Shown here piece by piece: positions 63,156 through 64,000 of a stretch of 64,000 bases of DNA. The translations under genes were made by a program, and so were the position numbers. A model generated the notes under the pieces. That model saw only the letters and a list, made by a program, of their open reading frames with translations. It did not search any database and was not told the DNA's origin. The stretch spans positions 105,322-169,321 of the forward strand of contig JAJUFC010000008.1 in assembly GCA_029263855.1 (NCBI GenBank), given 5' to 3'. The first letter of the stretch is position 1, and every line of letters begins with the position of its first letter. Source of the stretch: Candidatus Thermochlorobacteriaceae bacterium (GTDB lineage Bacteria; Bacteroidota; Chlorobiia; Chlorobiales; Thermochlorobacteraceae).

Positions 63156-64000
63156 TTAGCCGCCGCCCTCATTGCCTCCTGAGCCGCTGTTCGTTACAGA
63201 TTGAACGCCGCCTTTCCCGCCGCCTGAAACTCCCCGCTCTTGCGCGCTTCCGCCGCCGCCTGAAAGCGAGGCGAGTTTGACGTCAAACAAATTGCCATTT
63301 GCTTTGGCGTATGCGATTTGCTTTGTGCCTGTTTGCATCAATCGCGGTTCCTCGCCCAAGAAACTTTGCCACGCGCCCCAACTGCCGCTCGCGCTTCGGG
63401 TCGCGCCGTAGCACGTCCCGCCTGAATAGTCCCAGACGAGCGAGACCGTTCCGTTTGCAAACCCGATGCTTGGATTCGTCATGGAATCGTAATAAAGAAA
63501 TTTCGTTATCGGGCTCGACGGGTCGTTGTAGCTCGGCAGTGCTTTATAGAGAATGACGGTTCTTGCGCCGTAAGGGTGGCTTTGGTCAAGGGCTTGCCAC
63601 GCGATGTGGCGATGGTTGGACGCATCCAGCGCAATCGTCGGCTTTTGATATTGAACGGTTGACGATTGACCCGCAACAAAGGTATGTTGCGCGCCAAAGA
63701 CGAGCGAGCCTGAAACTAGATTCGCCTCGCAGACCTTGATGCCGTCCGACACTGATGGGACATAATTTTGCCAAACAATCGTCGCCGGAGTATTCACATT
63801 TGGATTAGATGCGTTATCCACCGCAATCGCCGGATAAAGCGATACATATTGTTGCGCGTAAAGCGAATTGGGAACGGCGTGTAGCGATTTAACGCCGAAG
63901 CCATTGCTCAGAGTCCCCAACCTGATGAGCCTCAACTCGGTATTGGGATAGTTGTTTGTAAAACCTTGTCTCAAACGATGTTCATAGACGATGTAATACG
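63156..64000 (-). CDS. Surface protein, 5' part, cut by window edge and ended by in-frame TAA
   Basis: The frame is open across the right edge (upstream codons read YYIVYEHRLRQGFTNN), so the start is outside. Residues are beta-rich with YPAIAVDNASNPNVNTPA, YQKPTIALDASNHRHIAWQA and WSNE-like blades that look like a sialidase or BNR-type propeller or a similar repeat. It ends in a Gly-rich stretch (SLSGGGGSAQERGVSGGGKG and NSGSGGNEGGG) and TAA at 63156. Same frame as the sorting-domain fragment downstream, so the pair is best read as one interrupted T9SS substrate. Confidence 0.75.
   Translation of the reverse strand, partial: YYIVYEHRLRQGFTNNYPNTELRLIRLGTLSNGFGVKSLHAVPNSLYAQQYVSLYPAIAVDNASNPNVNTPATIVWQNYVPSVSDGIKVCEANLVSGSLVFGAQHTFVAGQSSTVQYQKPTIALDASNHRHIAWQALDQSHPYGARTVILYKALPSYNDPSSPITKFLYYDSMTNPSIGFANGTVSLVWDYSGGTCYGATRSASGSWGAWQSFLGEEPRLMQTGTKQIAYAKANGNLFDVKLASLSGGGGSAQERGVSGGGKGGVQSVTNSGSGGNEGGG

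Overview
The window looks like chromosomal DNA from a member of the Fibrobacteres-Chlorobi-Bacteroidetes (FCB) group, most plausibly a Chlorobiota or Ignavibacteria-type lineage. The evidence is: three surface proteins ending in the type IX secretion (Por) C-terminal domain plus a PorV/PorQ-like outer-membrane protein; a group II-type geranylgeranylglyceryl phosphate (GGGP) synthase next to ispE; a YbeY whose third metal ligand is Asp; promoters resembling the Bacteroidetes -7 box TAnnTTTG; few Shine-Dalgarno sites; and tRNA genes without encoded CCA. The species cannot be fixed from the sequence. I see no photosynthesis genes, prophage, insertion sequence or CRISPR array.

Layout. 1-4.5 kb (minus): priA (cut by the window edge), a TPR/SpoIIE phosphatase, recX and mrdA (PBP2). 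4.6-11.8 kb: phzF, a DUF4397 lipoprotein, meaB, a small unknown gene, an aldo/keto reductase, a TPR histidine kinase and a divergent ferrochelatase. 11.9-17.4 kb (minus): two tRNA-Leu genes, pyrF and a compact cobT-histidine kinase-cobS operon. 17.5-25.3 kb: a GH13 amylase lipoprotein, a TPR-only protein, a thioesterase, serS, a DnaQ-Cho nuclease fusion and an unknown toroid-like protein. 25.4-29.7 kb: nrdB and nrdA (class I ribonucleotide reductase), then about 950 bp of non-coding DNA with a structured leader and dispersed repeats. 29.8-41.5 kb: a T9SS substrate, kamA, ybeY, another TPR kinase, a previously uncalled 58-aa membrane protein, a histidine phosphatase, a bacilliredoxin, a LOG-family hydrolase, an exported unknown, PorV and a GAF/HD-GYP phosphodiesterase. 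41.8-64 kb: amt, ispE, GGGP synthase, a T9SS subtilase, gatA, DUF4337, sucD, ribBA, trpB, an Rpn/DUF2887 nuclease, a TPR protein, a YyaL-type protein, punA, hisC, a gamma-glutamylcyclotransferase-like protein, a Ddl-like ATP-grasp enzyme and a T9SS surface protein split by an in-frame stop.

How the genes work together. Most are housekeeping genes in short operons with 1-8 nt overlaps. Cobalamin lower-ligand assembly (cobT, cobS, perhaps the histidine phosphatase) goes with a B12 user chaperone (meaB). The T9SS translocon partner and its substrates form an export theme. Signalling is dominated by an orphan family of cytoplasmic TPR sensors: the same connector helix joins TPR arrays to histidine-kinase or SpoIIE phosphatase outputs, and no response regulator gene lies nearby.

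Most unusual items: the in-frame stop that separates a T9SS sorting domain from its surface protein; a 23-bp inverted repeat abutting the kamA start; a palindrome and hairpins in the nrdA leader; 13-15 bp tandem repeats that begin at stop codons; and the kinase embedded in the cobTS operon. Function calls rest on motif recognition by eye, without database searches.
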